This document shows, one piece after another, positions 18,767 through 28,409 of a stretch of DNA of 64,000 bases (positions are counted from its first letter, which is position 1; every line of letters begins with the position of its first letter). The notes under the pieces are model-generated. The model ran no database searches and was not told the DNA's origin. It saw nothing but the letters and a program-made list of their open reading frames with translations. The DNA is from Burkholderia sp. L27(2015) (GTDB lineage Bacteria; Pseudomonadota; Gammaproteobacteria; Burkholderiales; Burkholderiaceae), in assembly GCF_009765705.1 (NCBI RefSeq), contig NZ_LMUX01000027.1:115575-179574 (forward strand). The letters run 5' to 3'. The position numbers were made by a program, and so were the translations under genes.

Positions 18767-19705
18767 TCACGCCGCGCGGATTCTTTCGCCTTCCACGACC
18801 AGTGCACCACCTCGTTCCAGATCCGCCAATAGCGATACCAGCAACGCCTTGCACGCGACATCATCGTCACCCGTCAGCGGCCGACCGATCAGCGTCTCGG
18901 CGCAAGCGCCCATGATGGCGGCGTCGTGCAGCATCGCAAGCAACTCGACCATCGACAGCGTACGCGCCTCCAGCAGCTTGAACACGATCAGCACTTTCAG
19001 CGCGTGGCGGGCATTGCGCAACGGCTCGGCGCGTAAATAGGCAAGCCGGGAGAACGCGCGTTCCAGTGCCGCTTCCGTATTTTCAAACGGTGCGCCATGG
19101 CCAGGAATAATCACGCGCGGCTTGAGTCGCGCAATCTCTTCGAGCACCGCCTGCTGCTCGGCAAATCCGCTGTCGCCGATCAGCTCCGGAAAGATCACAC
19201 CAAAACCGTTTTCCCATAGTGCGTCGGCGCTGATCAAAATGCCGTGAGCGTCGCAATACAGCATCAGCGAATGCGGGTCGTGGCCGGGTGCGCCGAGGAT
19301 GCGCCATTCGAGATCCCCGAGTTCGATCGTCGAGCCGGGCGTGAGTGCGCGATCGGACGTAAACGGCTCGCAGGTTTGGCCGGTCGCCTTGAAGCTGAGT
19401 TGGTCCTCGTCCCAGTTGCGCACGGCATCGGCCTCGTGCGCTGCAATCGCGATGTGCGCGCCGTAATGCTGTTGCAGCAAGGCGTTGCCGCCGCAGTGGT
19501 CGGAGTGCAGATGCGTGTTGACGATCAAGGCTAGCGTTTGCTCGCCCAAAGCGTTTTGCACGAGCGCCAGCGTTTGAGGTGCATGCGTGGAGTAGCCGGT
19601 GTCCACCAATGCATTGCCGTTGCGACCGCGCAGCAGAATATTGTTCGACGATAGCCAGCCACGCTCGAAGACGTGCATCGATGCCGGCAATGTGGGCGCG
19701 GTCAT
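18767..19705 (-). CDS. MBL-fold metallo-hydrolase
   Basis: The 312-residue protein has the metallo-beta-lactamase signature NTHLHSDHCGGN, giving the HxHxDH zinc ligands, followed by GAPGHDPHSLMLY, a central Asp (SADALW) and the last His in VIIPGHGAPF. The C-terminal helical domain resembles glyoxalase-II-like thioesterases. Its ATG overlaps the TGA of the MaoC-like gene by four bases (ATGA), so the two are translationally coupled. A role in acyl thioester metabolism is inferred from that pairing. Confidence 0.88.
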   Translation of the reverse strand: MTAPTLPASMHVFERGWLSSNNILLRGRNGNALVDTGYSTHAPQTLALVQNALGEQTLALIVNTHLHSDHCGGNALLQQHYGAHIAIAAHEADAVRNWDEDQLSFKATGQTCEPFTSDRALTPGSTIELGDLEWRILGAPGHDPHSLMLYCDAHGILISADALWENGFGVIFPELIGDSGFAEQQAVLEEIARLKPRVIIPGHGAPFENTEAALERAFSRLAYLRAEPLRNARHALKVLIVFKLLEARTLSMVELLAMLHDAAIMGACAETLIGRPLTGDDDVACKALLVSLLADLERGGALVVEGERIRAA

Positions 19706-20175
19706 GCATGAGCCGCGCGGTCGGTATCCGACGCGGCCGTGTTGGGCTTGGGCATCACCAAAATTTTCGCGCAGCCCACCGTCACCGTCTCACCGCGCTG
19801 GTTCACGATTTGGCCGGCCAGCGTAACCATGTCGCCGTTCAGGCTTTCCTTCCAGTGAGATTCGGTCACTTCCCAACTCATCGTCAGCGTATCGCCGAGA
19901 TGCGCCGCTTTCCTCAGTTTCATCGAAAACTCAAGGCCGAGCGGTTGGCGTTCGTCGCAAAAATGGCTGGCCAGCATGGCCATAAAATAGGCGACCGGTT
20001 GGGTGCCCGACGCAATCAAGCCGCCGAAACGGGACTGTGCCGCATATTCGGCGTCGTGATGCAGCGGATTGAAATCTTCGACGCGTGTAGCGAACGATTT
20101 GATGTTCTCCTCGTTCAGCGTCAGATTCTTGGAACAACGCTCGCCGACATTGACGAGCCGTGCAGGCAGCTTCAT
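19702..20175 (-). CDS. MaoC-like hot-dog dehydratase
   Basis: The 157-residue protein has the hydratase-2 motif of MaoC proteins, NPLHHDAEYAAQSRFGGLIASG, with the Asp/His catalytic pair, and later LGLEFSMKLRKAAHLGDTLT. These enzymes hydrate enoyl-CoA or act as thioesterases. The ATG at 20175 was chosen because it overlaps the stop of the preceding DUF1289 gene by four bases, and the upstream 35 codons of the longer frame are Arg/Ala-rich with no family similarity. Substrate unknown. Confidence 0.85.
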   Translation of the reverse strand: MKLPARLVNVGERCSKNLTLNEENIKSFATRVEDFNPLHHDAEYAAQSRFGGLIASGTQPVAYFMAMLASHFCDERQPLGLEFSMKLRKAAHLGDTLTMSWEVTESHWKESLNGDMVTLAGQIVNQRGETVTVGCAKILVMPKPNTAASDTDRAAHA

Positions 20176-20381
20176 TGCGGCGACGCTCCGGTGGATGGGG
20201 CGCGGCGCTCTTGCAGCGCGCGTCGCTGCCGCAGCGTCGCGCACAGTTGACGCTGTTGCGCGGCGCTCAACTGCGACCATGTGGCGATTTCACCGAGCGT
20301 GCGCAGGCACCCGTCGCATAGCTGCGTCTCGGGGTTCATGGTGCATACGCTGGTGCAGGGAGACGGACGTTGGGCGGCCAT
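20172..20381 (-). CDS. DUF1289 family small Cys protein
   Basis: The 69-residue protein carries the four conserved Cys of DUF1289 (PCTSVCTMNPETQLCDGC), followed by the conserved L-x-E-I-x-x-W. The fold and function are unknown; the Cys spacing suggests metal binding. It is the first gene of a three-gene coupled unit with the MaoC-like and MBL-fold genes. Confidence 0.85.
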   Translation of the reverse strand: MAAQRPSPCTSVCTMNPETQLCDGCLRTLGEIATWSQLSAAQQRQLCATLRQRRALQERRAPSTGASPQ

Positions 20382-20459
20382 GGTTCAAGGGGTACCAAGT
20401 CAGTAGGGTTTAAGCCGGCAGGTCATGAGTAGCAAGGCCATGATCCAGCAACTCATGAA

Positions 20460-21002
20460 TCAGGAGCGCTGCAGCTCGAGATCGGATTCACGCAGCGCCA
20501 CGTCGCATACCGGCGCGCCCGTGAGCGCGACCAATTGTGCGGGCGTCACATTGAATACCGCGTGCGGATGGCCTGCTGCAGCCCACAGGCTTTCCAGTTC
20601 GAGCAAGTCGGCATCGATCAAGGTCACGGGCTTCGTTGCATGTGCGAAGGGTGCGACACCGCCAATCGCATAACCTGTTTTTTCCCGCACATATCGGGCG
20701 TTGGCTTTGCCGATCGGGCCGGTATGCGCTGCCACCTTGGTCTCGTCGACGCGGTTCGCGCCGCTCGCAATCACCAGCACCGGCACATCGTCGCTAAGAC
20801 GTCTGAAAATAATCGACTTGGCGATCTGTGCGACAGCGCACCCGAGGCCGGCAGCGGCCTCAGCCGAAGTACGGCCGGTTTCGGGCAGCATCACGACGGG
20901 CAGATCCATGCCGCGTGCGCGCAGCACTTCGATAATCCGTTGCGCTGCGTCAGGGAATGCCGCGCTTGAGGTGGGGCTGGCGCTTGAGTCAGGAGAGTTC
21001 AT
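20460..21002 (-). CDS. YbaK/ProX-type aminoacyl-tRNA deacylase
   Basis: The 180-residue protein is a YbaK/EbsC-family domain, with EVLRARGMDLPVV, the lysine of the active site in GCAVAQIAKSIIFR, and the GGVAPFAH loop. Members hydrolyse mis-acylated tRNA such as Cys-tRNA(Pro) or Ala-tRNA(Pro). The start (MNSPDSS) was preferred over a longer frame because the extra 130 residues of that frame are the shadow of the HMG-CoA lyase gene. Which tRNA it edits is unknown. Confidence 0.88.
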   Translation of the reverse strand: MNSPDSSASPTSSAAFPDAAQRIIEVLRARGMDLPVVMLPETGRTSAEAAAGLGCAVAQIAKSIIFRRLSDDVPVLVIASGANRVDETKVAAHTGPIGKANARYVREKTGYAIGGVAPFAHATKPVTLIDADLLELESLWAAAGHPHAVFNVTPAQLVALTGAPVCDVALRESDLELQRS

Positions 21003-21072
21003 AAAGGTCGAGGAACGCAATCGTGCTTCACGTTGTGCTTCGCGTTGTACTTCACATCGCACTCCGCATTGT

Positions 21073-21993
21073 TTAGACTTCGGCCGCCGCGCGTTGCTTG
21101 GCGAGCAGTGCCTTGCCTGCACGCGACGCATTGGACTTGCCGATCGCCGTCGAAATGAAATCGCCGGCAGCGACCACCTGCGCCAGATCGATGCCGGTGC
21201 GTATGCCCAGTCCATGCAGCAGATACAGCACGTCTTCTGTCGCCACATTGCCGGTCGCGCCTTTCGCATACGGGCAACCGCCGAGGCCAGCGAGCGACGC
21301 ATGGAAAATCGCAATGCCTTCTTCCAGCGACGCATAGATGTTGGCGAGCGCCTGCCCATACGTGTCGTGGAAATGTCCCGACAAGCGTTCACGCGGAAAG
21401 GTGCGAACGGCTGCGGCCATGACCTCGCGGGTCAACGCCGCGGTGCCCACGCCTATCGTGTCGGCAATATCGATTTCGTCGCAACCGAGTGCGGCGAGCC
21501 GCTCGATCACGTCGACCACCGACGACACCGGCACTTCGCCTTGGTACGGGCAGCCCAGCGCACACGAAACGCTGCCGCGCAGCCGCAAGCCATGCTGCTT
21601 GGCCGCTTGCGCCACCGGTTCGAAGCGGGCGATGCTTTCGGCGATGCCGCAATTGATATTGCGCTGCGAGAACGCCTCGCTGGCCGCCGCGAAGATCACC
21701 ACCTCGTCCACGCCCGCCGCGACCGCGGCCTCGAAGCCGCGCAGGTTCGGCGTCAACGCCGAATAGATCGTGTTCGGGCCGCGCTTGATGCGAGCCATCA
21801 CTTCCGAGCCGTCCGCCATTTGCGGCACCCACTTGGGCGACACGAACGATGCGGCCTCGATGTTGGCGAAGCCGGCGGCCGTCAGCCGGTCGATCAGTTC
21901 GACCTTGGTGACGGTGGGTACCCAGTCTTTTTCGTTCTGCAGGCCGTCGCGCGGACCCACTTCAACCACTTTGACGTGTTCGGGAAACTTCAT
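21073..21993 (-). CDS. liuE: Hydroxymethylglutaryl-CoA lyase (leucine degradation)
   Basis: The 306-residue protein cleaves HMG-CoA to acetyl-CoA and acetoacetate, the last step of leucine breakdown. It has the HMGL TIM barrel with VGPRDGLQNEKDWVPT, the Asp/His metal motif HFHDTYGQALAN, and the signature GLGGCPYAKGATGNVATED with the catalytic Cys. GGAG precedes the ATG by about ten bases. It lies at the 3' end of the liu block. Confidence 0.95.
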   Translation of the reverse strand: MKFPEHVKVVEVGPRDGLQNEKDWVPTVTKVELIDRLTAAGFANIEAASFVSPKWVPQMADGSEVMARIKRGPNTIYSALTPNLRGFEAAVAAGVDEVVIFAAASEAFSQRNINCGIAESIARFEPVAQAAKQHGLRLRGSVSCALGCPYQGEVPVSSVVDVIERLAALGCDEIDIADTIGVGTAALTREVMAAAVRTFPRERLSGHFHDTYGQALANIYASLEEGIAIFHASLAGLGGCPYAKGATGNVATEDVLYLLHGLGIRTGIDLAQVVAAGDFISTAIGKSNASRAGKALLAKQRAAAEV

Positions 21994-22058
21994 GGCATTT
22001 CTCCTGTGCAGTGCGCCGGTTCAGCCGGCCCCGGCTTTTTTAGCGTCCTGACTTATTC

Positions 22059-23033
22059 TTAATATCCTCGGGCAACCTCAACCATACCCTTTACCGCCAG
22101 CCCCTGCTCCAGCGCGGCGATCTTGGCCACGATCTGTTCGATACTTTCGTCGCGCAGGGTCAGAGCTGAAATGTGCGGCGTGATGGTGATGCGCGGTTCG
22201 CTCCAGAAGGGATGATCTTGCGGCAGTGGCTCTTCGCGAAACACATCGAGCGTGGCCGCGGCTATCTGTTGCTGAGCGAGCGCTGCGAGCAGGTCGGCCT
22301 CCACCAGATGTGCGCCACGTGCCACGTTGATCAGATAAGCGGGCTCTCCCGACTTGGCCAGCTTCGCGAACGTGTCGCGATTCAGGATGTCGCGCGTTTG
22401 CGGCGTGTTGGGCAGCAGGTTCACCAGCACGCGTACGCCGCTGAGAAATGCATCGAACTGCGCATCGAACTGCGCGCCGAACGGTTGCTCGCCGTGAAAG
22501 CTCGCGATGCCCGGCAATTGCTTGGCGCTACGGCTCCAGCCGCGCACCGGCAGACCGAGTCCGACCAAGGTTTGCGCTACCTGCATGCCGAGTTGTCCGA
22601 GGCCCAGCACGCCCACGTGAAAGCTCGTGCGCGGATGCGGTTTGAGCGGGTGCCATTCGCGCCGCGCTTGCTGAGCCGCGTATTCGTCGAAGCGGCGCAT
22701 ATACCGCAACACGGTATACGCGACATATTCCGCCATCTGGCTCGCCATGCCCGCGTCGTCCAGGCGGATCAGCGCGAGCTCGGGCGGCAGCAATCCCGGT
22801 GTGGCACGCTCCAGGTCGAGCAGCGCATCGACGCCCGCACCGAGGTTGAAGATCGCGCGCCAGCCTTGACGTGCTGCCAGCATTTGCGCTGGCGGTCTCC
22901 AGACTATCGCGTAGTCGGCGTGGCCGCTATCGCCCGGCGTCCACGCGCGTACGCGCGCATCGGGCATCCGTTCGGCAAAACCCGCGAGCCACTTTGCAGC
23001 ATCGGTATCTGCGACATAAATCAGTAAATCCAT
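22059..23033 (-). CDS. ghrA: D-2-hydroxyacid dehydrogenase (glyoxylate/hydroxypyruvate reductase type)
   Basis: The 324-residue protein is a two-domain NAD(P)H-dependent reductase. Visible are GAGVDALLDLE, the Rossmann GVLGLGQLGMQVAQTLVGLGLPVRGWSRS (about residue 145), LPNTPQTRDILN, INVARGAHLVEADLLAAL with the catalytic Arg, and a C-terminal DVFREEPLPQDHPFW with the Glu, followed by HISA with the His. It reduces glyoxylate or hydroxypyruvate to glycolate or glycerate. The ATG at 23033 was chosen over the one nine bases earlier because AAGGG lies just ahead. It is embedded between liuE and liuD without an obvious role in leucine breakdown. Confidence 0.85.
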   Translation of the reverse strand: MDLLIYVADTDAAKWLAGFAERMPDARVRAWTPGDSGHADYAIVWRPPAQMLAARQGWRAIFNLGAGVDALLDLERATPGLLPPELALIRLDDAGMASQMAEYVAYTVLRYMRRFDEYAAQQARREWHPLKPHPRTSFHVGVLGLGQLGMQVAQTLVGLGLPVRGWSRSAKQLPGIASFHGEQPFGAQFDAQFDAFLSGVRVLVNLLPNTPQTRDILNRDTFAKLAKSGEPAYLINVARGAHLVEADLLAALAQQQIAAATLDVFREEPLPQDHPFWSEPRITITPHISALTLRDESIEQIVAKIAALEQGLAVKGMVEVARGY

Positions 23034-23139
23034 GCCCTTCATCCAGTGAAGATCGGTGCAACGATCGCTAGACCACGCTCGGAGACATGACACTGGGCGT
23101 CGCCCGAGCGCGAGCCGCCTCAGGTTTCGAACGCGGCGT

Positions 23140-25266
23140 TTAGACCGCCGCGAGCGCAACCTCGGCCTCGGCCGGAGTGAACGCCAGCAACTGCGCACCC
23201 TCCTGGACCTGATCGCCGATCGCAAACAAAATTTCGTCCACGGTGCCGGCGGCCGGCGCGTGGATCGTGTGCTCCATTTTCATCGCTTCCATCACCAGCA
23301 GCGCATCGCCTTTTTCAACCGAACTACCCGGCGCGACCAAAATTGCGATGACCTTGCCGGGCATCGGCGCCGTGAGCTTGCCTTCGCGATGATCACCTTC
23401 ATCGGCATGGCTGAGCGGGTCTTGCCATTCAAGCGGCATGGCGCGGCCCTGATGAAACACGGTGAATGTGTCGCCCTGCGCAAACACGCGCCCGGTTGCG
23501 CGCGCATCGTCCAGTGTCACCGTCAGGCTATACGCGTTGCCGTTGCCATCGCTGTTGCTGCCATCGACGTTGCCACTGCCACTGCCGTCGCGCGTCCAGC
23601 CGAAGCGGGCGGTTACGCCGTTGTAGGTCAGTTGCGAACCGCTTGCATCGCTACTCAACTTGGCGCTGACCTCAGTCTCGCTGATCGGATCGAGCCAGCT
23701 GAGGTTGCGCGTGTAGCGGCCATTAAGCTGCCAACCGTGCAGAGCTTGCCATGGCGAATGCGGATCGGCCCGATCGGCGCTGCCGACGCCGCCGTATCGG
23801 CTGGCTTCGCGCGCGAGCAGGCTGGCCGTGGCCAGGGCTACTGCCGCGGCCGGCAGTGCCGGTGGTTCCGCGAACAAAGTGTCGTGATGACGTTCGATCA
23901 ACCCCGTATCGAGATCGGCGGTGCTGAACGGCACGCTGATCACGAGCCGCTCCAGAAACGCGAGGTTGGTATGCAGCCCCACCACTTCGAATTCACGCAG
24001 GGCCTGCGCCATGCGTGCCAGCGCCTGGGCACGGTCCTGGCCCCACACGATCAGCTTGGCGATCATCGGATCGTAGTACGGGCTGATCGTATCGTGTTCG
24101 CGTATGCCGCTGTCGATGCGCACCGCGGCCGGCTGCGGGCCGTCGCCCACGGTGAATTGCACGGCCGCAGGCGTGCGCAAATAGCGCAGCGTGCCGGTAG
24201 AGGGCAGGAAGCTGCGCGCGGGGTTTTCCGCATACACGCGCGCCTCGATCGCATGACCGTTCACGGTGAGCTCGTGTTGCGCGAGCGGCAGCGCTTGCCC
24301 AGCGGCCACGCGCAATTGCCATTCGACGAGGTCGAGACCGGTGATCATTTCCGTCACTGGATGTTCGACCTGCAGGCGGGTATTCATTTCCATGAAATAG
24401 AACGGGCCTTCGCCGCCATCGGGCGCCGCCGCCACGATAAATTCCACGGTGCCGGCGCCGACATAGCCGACCGCGCGCGCCGCAGCTACCGCTGCCTCGC
24501 CCATCGCCCGACGACGCTCGTCCGACAAACCGGGCGCAGGCGCTTCTTCCAGCACCTTCTGATGGCGGCGCTGCACCGAGCAATCGCGCTCGAACAGATA
24601 GACGCAATTCCCCAGGCCATCAGCGAAAACCTGAATTTCGACATGGCGCGGGCGCTGCAAATATTTCTCGATCAGTACGCGATCGTCGCCAAAGCTGCTG
24701 CGCGCCTCACGCTGGCAGGAGCTCAGCGCCGTTTCGAAATCTTCGCTGCGCTCGACCACGCGCATGCCCTTGCCGCCGCCGCCGGCGCTCGCCTTGAGCA
24801 ACACCGGGTAGCCCATCTGATCGGCTTCGCGGTGCAGTAGCGCCGGGCTCTGATCGGCGCCGTGATAGCCCGGCACCAGCGGCACACCGGCTTTACCCAT
24901 CAGCGCCTTGGCCGCCGCCTTGGAGCCCATGGCCGCGATTGCCTCGACCGGCGGTCCGATGAAGGCGATGCCGTGCTGCGCGCAAGCCTGTGCAAACGCT
25001 TCGTTCTCGGACAGAAAACCGTAGCCCGGATGGATCGCCTGCGCGCCGGTTTCCAGCGCTGCGGCGATGATCGCATCGATACGCAAATAACTGGCGTCGA
25101 CGCTGGCCTCGCCGATGCGCACCGCTTCATCGCATACCGCAACGTGGCGTGCCTGCAGGTCGGCGTCCGAATAGACGGCTACGCTGGCAATGCCCATGCG
25201 CTTGCAGGTCGCCGCCACACGGCAGGCGATTTCGCCGCGATTGGCGATCAGGACTTTGTTGAACAT
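23140..25266 (-). CDS. liuD: Methylcrotonyl-CoA carboxylase biotin-containing alpha subunit
   Basis: The 708-residue subunit carboxylates biotin with bicarbonate and ATP. The biotin carboxylase part spans residues 1-450: ATP-grasp loop ASAGGGGKGMR and active-site FMEMNTRLQVEHPVTEM. The C-terminal carrier domain bears EAMKMEH, where Lys663 receives biotin. A Gly/Ser/Asn-rich insertion lies between about 545 and 575 (GDSGSGN-like). With liuB it carboxylates 3-methylcrotonyl-CoA. GGAGA precedes the ATG. An acetyl- or geranyl-CoA carboxylase is possible but the flanking liu genes favour methylcrotonyl-CoA. Confidence 0.93.
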   Translation of the reverse strand: MFNKVLIANRGEIACRVAATCKRMGIASVAVYSDADLQARHVAVCDEAVRIGEASVDASYLRIDAIIAAALETGAQAIHPGYGFLSENEAFAQACAQHGIAFIGPPVEAIAAMGSKAAAKALMGKAGVPLVPGYHGADQSPALLHREADQMGYPVLLKASAGGGGKGMRVVERSEDFETALSSCQREARSSFGDDRVLIEKYLQRPRHVEIQVFADGLGNCVYLFERDCSVQRRHQKVLEEAPAPGLSDERRRAMGEAAVAAARAVGYVGAGTVEFIVAAAPDGGEGPFYFMEMNTRLQVEHPVTEMITGLDLVEWQLRVAAGQALPLAQHELTVNGHAIEARVYAENPARSFLPSTGTLRYLRTPAAVQFTVGDGPQPAAVRIDSGIREHDTISPYYDPMIAKLIVWGQDRAQALARMAQALREFEVVGLHTNLAFLERLVISVPFSTADLDTGLIERHHDTLFAEPPALPAAAVALATASLLAREASRYGGVGSADRADPHSPWQALHGWQLNGRYTRNLSWLDPISETEVSAKLSSDASGSQLTYNGVTARFGWTRDGSGSGNVDGSNSDGNGNAYSLTVTLDDARATGRVFAQGDTFTVFHQGRAMPLEWQDPLSHADEGDHREGKLTAPMPGKVIAILVAPGSSVEKGDALLVMEAMKMEHTIHAPAAGTVDEILFAIGDQVQEGAQLLAFTPAEAEVALAAV

Positions 25267-25298
25267 GGTGTCTCCTAGGCTGCGGTGCGGCGTGCGTG

Positions 25299-26360
25299 TT
25301 ATGCGGTGGCGGCTTGTTTATCGTTATAGTCGACGCCCTCGGCGCGCATGCCCAGCCGTTTCAGCAACGCGCGGTCGGCCTCGGCCTGCGGGTTGCCGGT
25401 GGTGAGCAAGCGCTCGCCATAGAAAATCGAATTGGCGCCGGCGGCAAAGCACAGTGCCTGCAACGCTTCGTCCATTTGCTCGCGTCCGGCCGAGAGCCTG
25501 ACCATCGCGCGCGGCATGGTGATGCGCGCCACCGCGATGGTGCGTACGAATTCGAACGGATCGAGCGGCGCGGTGCCGGCTAGCGGCGTGCCTTCGACCT
25601 GCACCAGGTTATTGATCGGCACCGATTCCGGATACGGATCGAGGTTGGCCAACTGGGCGATCAAGCCGGCGCGTTCGCGGCGCGATTCGCCCATCCCGAC
25701 AATGCCGCCGCAACACACGTTGATGCCGGCGTCGCGCACATGTTCTAGCGTATCCAGGCGGTCCTGGTAGGTGCGGGTGCTGATGATCTGGCCGTAGAAC
25801 TCGGGCGAGGTGTCGAGATTGTGGTTGTAGTAGTCCAGGCCCGCTTCCTTGAGCGACTGCGCTTGGTTTTCCTTGAGCATGCCCAGCGTCACGCAGGTTT
25901 CCATGCCGAGCGCCTTGACCTCGCGGATCATCTCGGCCACTTGCGCAACTTGATGTTCTTTCGGGCTGCGCCACGCAGCACCCATGCAAAAGCGTGTTGC
26001 GCCATGTTGTTTGGCGGCGCGCGCTGCTTCGATCACTTCGGCGATCGGCATCAGCTTGTCGGCTTCGACACCGGTGTCGTGATGCGCCGACTGCGGGCAA
26101 TAGGCGCAATCCTCGGGGCAGCCCCCCGTCTTGATCGACAGCAGCGTCGAGAGCTGCACCAGATTCGGATCGAAGTGCTCGCGGTGCACTTGTTGTGCGC
26201 GAAACATCAGGTCGTTGAACGGCAGGTCGTATAGCGCGATGACATCGGCCACTTTCCATGCAGCCGACGCGCTTTTAGCGGCCGTTGCGTTGACCGACGC
26301 GGCGGCGCCCGTCAGGGTTTGAGTCGGGGTTGGCGTCGGGGTCAGCGTATTGAGCGTCAT
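25299..26360 (-). CDS. bioB: Biotin synthase (radical SAM)
   Basis: BioB inserts sulfur into dethiobiotin. The 353-residue protein has the radical SAM cluster [12 protein letters not shown] (Cys81, 85, 88), the [10 protein letters not shown] segment providing a Cys for the 2Fe-2S cluster, and the VEGTPL loop. The first 35 residues are Thr/Pro/Ala-rich low complexity with no equivalent in the family core. AAAGGA precedes the ATG. It is the last gene of bioA-F-D-B. Confidence 0.96.
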   Translation of the reverse strand: MTLNTLTPTPTPTQTLTGAAASVNATAAKSASAAWKVADVIALYDLPFNDLMFRAQQVHREHFDPNLVQLSTLLSIKTGGCPEDCAYCPQSAHHDTGVEADKLMPIAEVIEAARAAKQHGATRFCMGAAWRSPKEHQVAQVAEMIREVKALGMETCVTLGMLKENQAQSLKEAGLDYYNHNLDTSPEFYGQIISTRTYQDRLDTLEHVRDAGINVCCGGIVGMGESRRERAGLIAQLANLDPYPESVPINNLVQVEGTPLAGTAPLDPFEFVRTIAVARITMPRAMVRLSAGREQMDEALQALCFAAGANSIFYGERLLTTGNPQAEADRALLKRLGMRAEGVDYNDKQAATA

Positions 26361-26372
26361 AATCGGATTCCT

Positions 26373-27215
26373 TTAAATCGTCGAGTGCGTGCTGGCGTAA
26401 TTTACGCCAAGCAGCGGTTTAATATTCAGATAATGGGCCGCGCCGGCAGCGCTGGGCGGATTCAGAAAAGGGATGCTGCCCAGCAGCGGCGTGCCGTACT
26501 GCCGCTCGAGCCGGGTTCGCAAGGTATCGATATTGGCCTCGCGGTGGAGCATGTGGGGATCGATCTGGTTGGCGATCCAGCCCACCAGCGTCAAGCCGCG
26601 CGCGACGATGGCTTCGGCGCTAAGCAAGGCATGGCTGATGCAGCCCAACCGGATGCCGACCACGAGCACCACCGGCAAGCCCAACGCCACGGTCAGGTCG
26701 GCCGTGTCGAGCGTGTCGTCAAGCGGCACGCGAAAGCCGCCGACGCCTTCGATCACCACGACATCCGCGCGTGTGCGTACCTCTTCGTAACACGCCACGA
26801 TGCGTTCGAGTTCGAGTGTGACGCCAGCCGCGGCAGCAACCAGATGCGGTGCCGCCGGCTCCTCGAACAAGTACGGTGTGGTCATCTCCAGCGGCAACTT
26901 TACATTGACGGCGGCCGCGAGCTGTTCGACATCGTCGTTGAGCAAGCGGCCACCGTGCCAAACCGCGCCCGATGCAATCGGCTTCATCGCGGCGGTACGC
27001 GCTCCCAACGCGCCGAACGCGTGCACCAACGCGCTCGATGCCAGCGTCTTGCCGATGCCGGTATCGGTGCCGGTGACGAAGATCGACCGGGGCATCGGCG
27101 CTTGATCCGGTAACGAGGCCTGAGGCGATACCGAGGCTTGATGCGGCACCGAAACTCGAGGCGATAACGAGGCTTGATCAGGTGTCGAGGCGTGATCAGG
27201 TATTAAGGTTTTCAT
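26373..27215 (-). CDS. bioD: Dethiobiotin synthetase with repetitive N-terminal extension
   Basis: BioD closes the ureido ring of biotin using ATP and CO2. The P-loop GTDTGIGKT lies at residues 49-57 and the [13 protein letters not shown] segment follows. The first 40 residues are made of six-residue repeats (P-x-Q-A-S type) encoded by an 18-base tandem repeat. The annotated start overlaps the bioF stop by four bases (ATGA), which supports translation from there. An internal ATG at 27095 (MPRSIFVTG) would give a protein of normal length and cannot be excluded. Confidence 0.93.
   Translation of the reverse strand: MKTLIPDHASTPDQASLSPRVSVPHQASVSPQASLPDQAPMPRSIFVTGTDTGIGKTLASSALVHAFGALGARTAAMKPIASGAVWHGGRLLNDDVEQLAAAVNVKLPLEMTTPYLFEEPAAPHLVAAAAGVTLELERIVACYEEVRTRADVVVIEGVGGFRVPLDDTLDTADLTVALGLPVVLVVGIRLGCISHALLSAEAIVARGLTLVGWIANQIDPHMLHREANIDTLRTRLERQYGTPLLGSIPFLNPPSAAGAAHYLNIKPLLGVNYASTHSTI
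27093..27200 (-). repeat. 18-bp tandem repeat, six units, in bioD
   Basis: Six consecutive 18-base units follow the plan TAACGAGGCTTGATCAGG with substitutions, at 27093, 27111, 27129, 27147, 27165 and 27183. Being a multiple of three, the array stays in frame and encodes the repetitive N-terminus of BioD. Confidence 0.85.
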
Positions 27216-28393
27216 GCAGCCACCTTGCTGACCTCGCGCAGCCCCGCTTCGAGCCGGTCGAGATCGGCGTCGGTATGCGCGGCCGATAACGAGATACGCA
27301 AGCGCGAACTACCGCGTGGCACGGTCGGCGGTCGGATGGCCGGCACCCACATGCCGTGCGCGTCGAGCGCTGCGGCGAGCGCGAGCGTAGGCTGGTTCTC
27401 GCCGATGATGAGCGGCTGGATCGCGGTGTGCGAATCGACCGGTTGCCACGGCGTGCGTTTGAGCATGTCGCGCACGCGCGCAATCGACTGTTGCAAGCGC
27501 CGCCGCCGCGCGGAACCTTCGCTTGATGCGATCAGGCGCACGCTCGCGGACACGGCATGGGCGATCGCCGGGGGTGCCGCGGTCGTGAAGATGTAAGGGC
27601 GCGCACGTTGCAGCAGCCACTCGATCACGGTTTCGTGCGCCACGACAAACGCGCCGGCCACGCCCGCCGCTTTGCCCAGCGTGCCGACGTACACCAGGTA
27701 AGGCGAGCGCACTTGCGCGTGCGCCAGGATGCCGGCGCCCCCGCCGATCACGCCGAAGCCATGGGCGTCGTCGATCACCAGCCACGCATGATGGCGCTCG
27801 GCCAGCGCGAGCAAGCTCGGAATCGGCGCGAGGTCGCCGTCCATGCTGAACACGCCGTCGCTGACGATCACCTTGGTGGCGCAGGAGCAGGCGTTCAATT
27901 GCCGTTCGAGCGTGACTAAATCCAGATGCGGATAAACCTGCACCGTCGCACGCGAGAGCCGCGCGCCATCGATCAGCGACGCATGGTTCAGCGCGTCCGA
28001 AAAAATCATGGCGTCTTTGTCGGCTAGCGTCGAGAGCACCGCCAGATTCGCCATGTAGCCGGTCGAAAAATACAGCGCGCGCGGTGCATCGCTGAAGCCG
28101 CCGGTGAAGGCTGCCAGATCGTCCTCGGCCTGCGCATGAGGGCGCGAGTGACCGCCCAGCAGGTGAGAACCGCCGCTGCCGGCGCCGTACAACGCGGCGC
28201 CTTCGGCCATTGCCGCCACCAGCGCCGGGTGGGCCGCCAGGCCCAGGTAGTCGTTGCTCGCGAAGCCGATGATGTCGCGCCCGTCGATCTTCATGTGCGC
28301 ATCGCACGGGGTGTCGGCGATCCGGCGTTGGCGGGTCAGCCGCTGCGCCTCGATCTCGCGCAACTGTCGTTCCAGTGAGTCCAGCAATTCCAT
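27212..28393 (-). CDS. bioF: 8-amino-7-oxononanoate synthase
   Basis: BioF condenses pimeloyl thioester with alanine using PLP. The 393-residue protein shows [20 protein letters not shown]-like [11 protein letters not shown], the acidic pair and His of the PLP site in [12 protein letters not shown], and the PLP lysine in [15 protein letters not shown]. The start ATG at 28393 follows a purine-rich AAGG; three more N-terminal codons are possible. Its stop overlaps the bioD start. Confidence 0.95.
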   Translation of the reverse strand: MELLDSLERQLREIEAQRLTRQRRIADTPCDAHMKIDGRDIIGFASNDYLGLAAHPALVAAMAEGAALYGAGSGGSHLLGGHSRPHAQAEDDLAAFTGGFSDAPRALYFSTGYMANLAVLSTLADKDAMIFSDALNHASLIDGARLSRATVQVYPHLDLVTLERQLNACSCATKVIVSDGVFSMDGDLAPIPSLLALAERHHAWLVIDDAHGFGVIGGGAGILAHAQVRSPYLVYVGTLGKAAGVAGAFVVAHETVIEWLLQRARPYIFTTAAPPAIAHAVSASVRLIASSEGSARRRRLQQSIARVRDMLKRTPWQPVDSHTAIQPLIIGENQPTLALAAALDAHGMWVPAIRPPTVPRGSSRLRISLSAAHTDADLDRLEAGLREVSKVAA

Positions 28394-28409
28394 AACAACC
28401 AACCTTAAA

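Noticed and set aside
23056..24840. 594-codon plus-strand frame opposite liuD
   Set aside because: It is the antisense shadow of a gene with complete carboxylase motifs; its product is Arg/His-rich without any family similarity.
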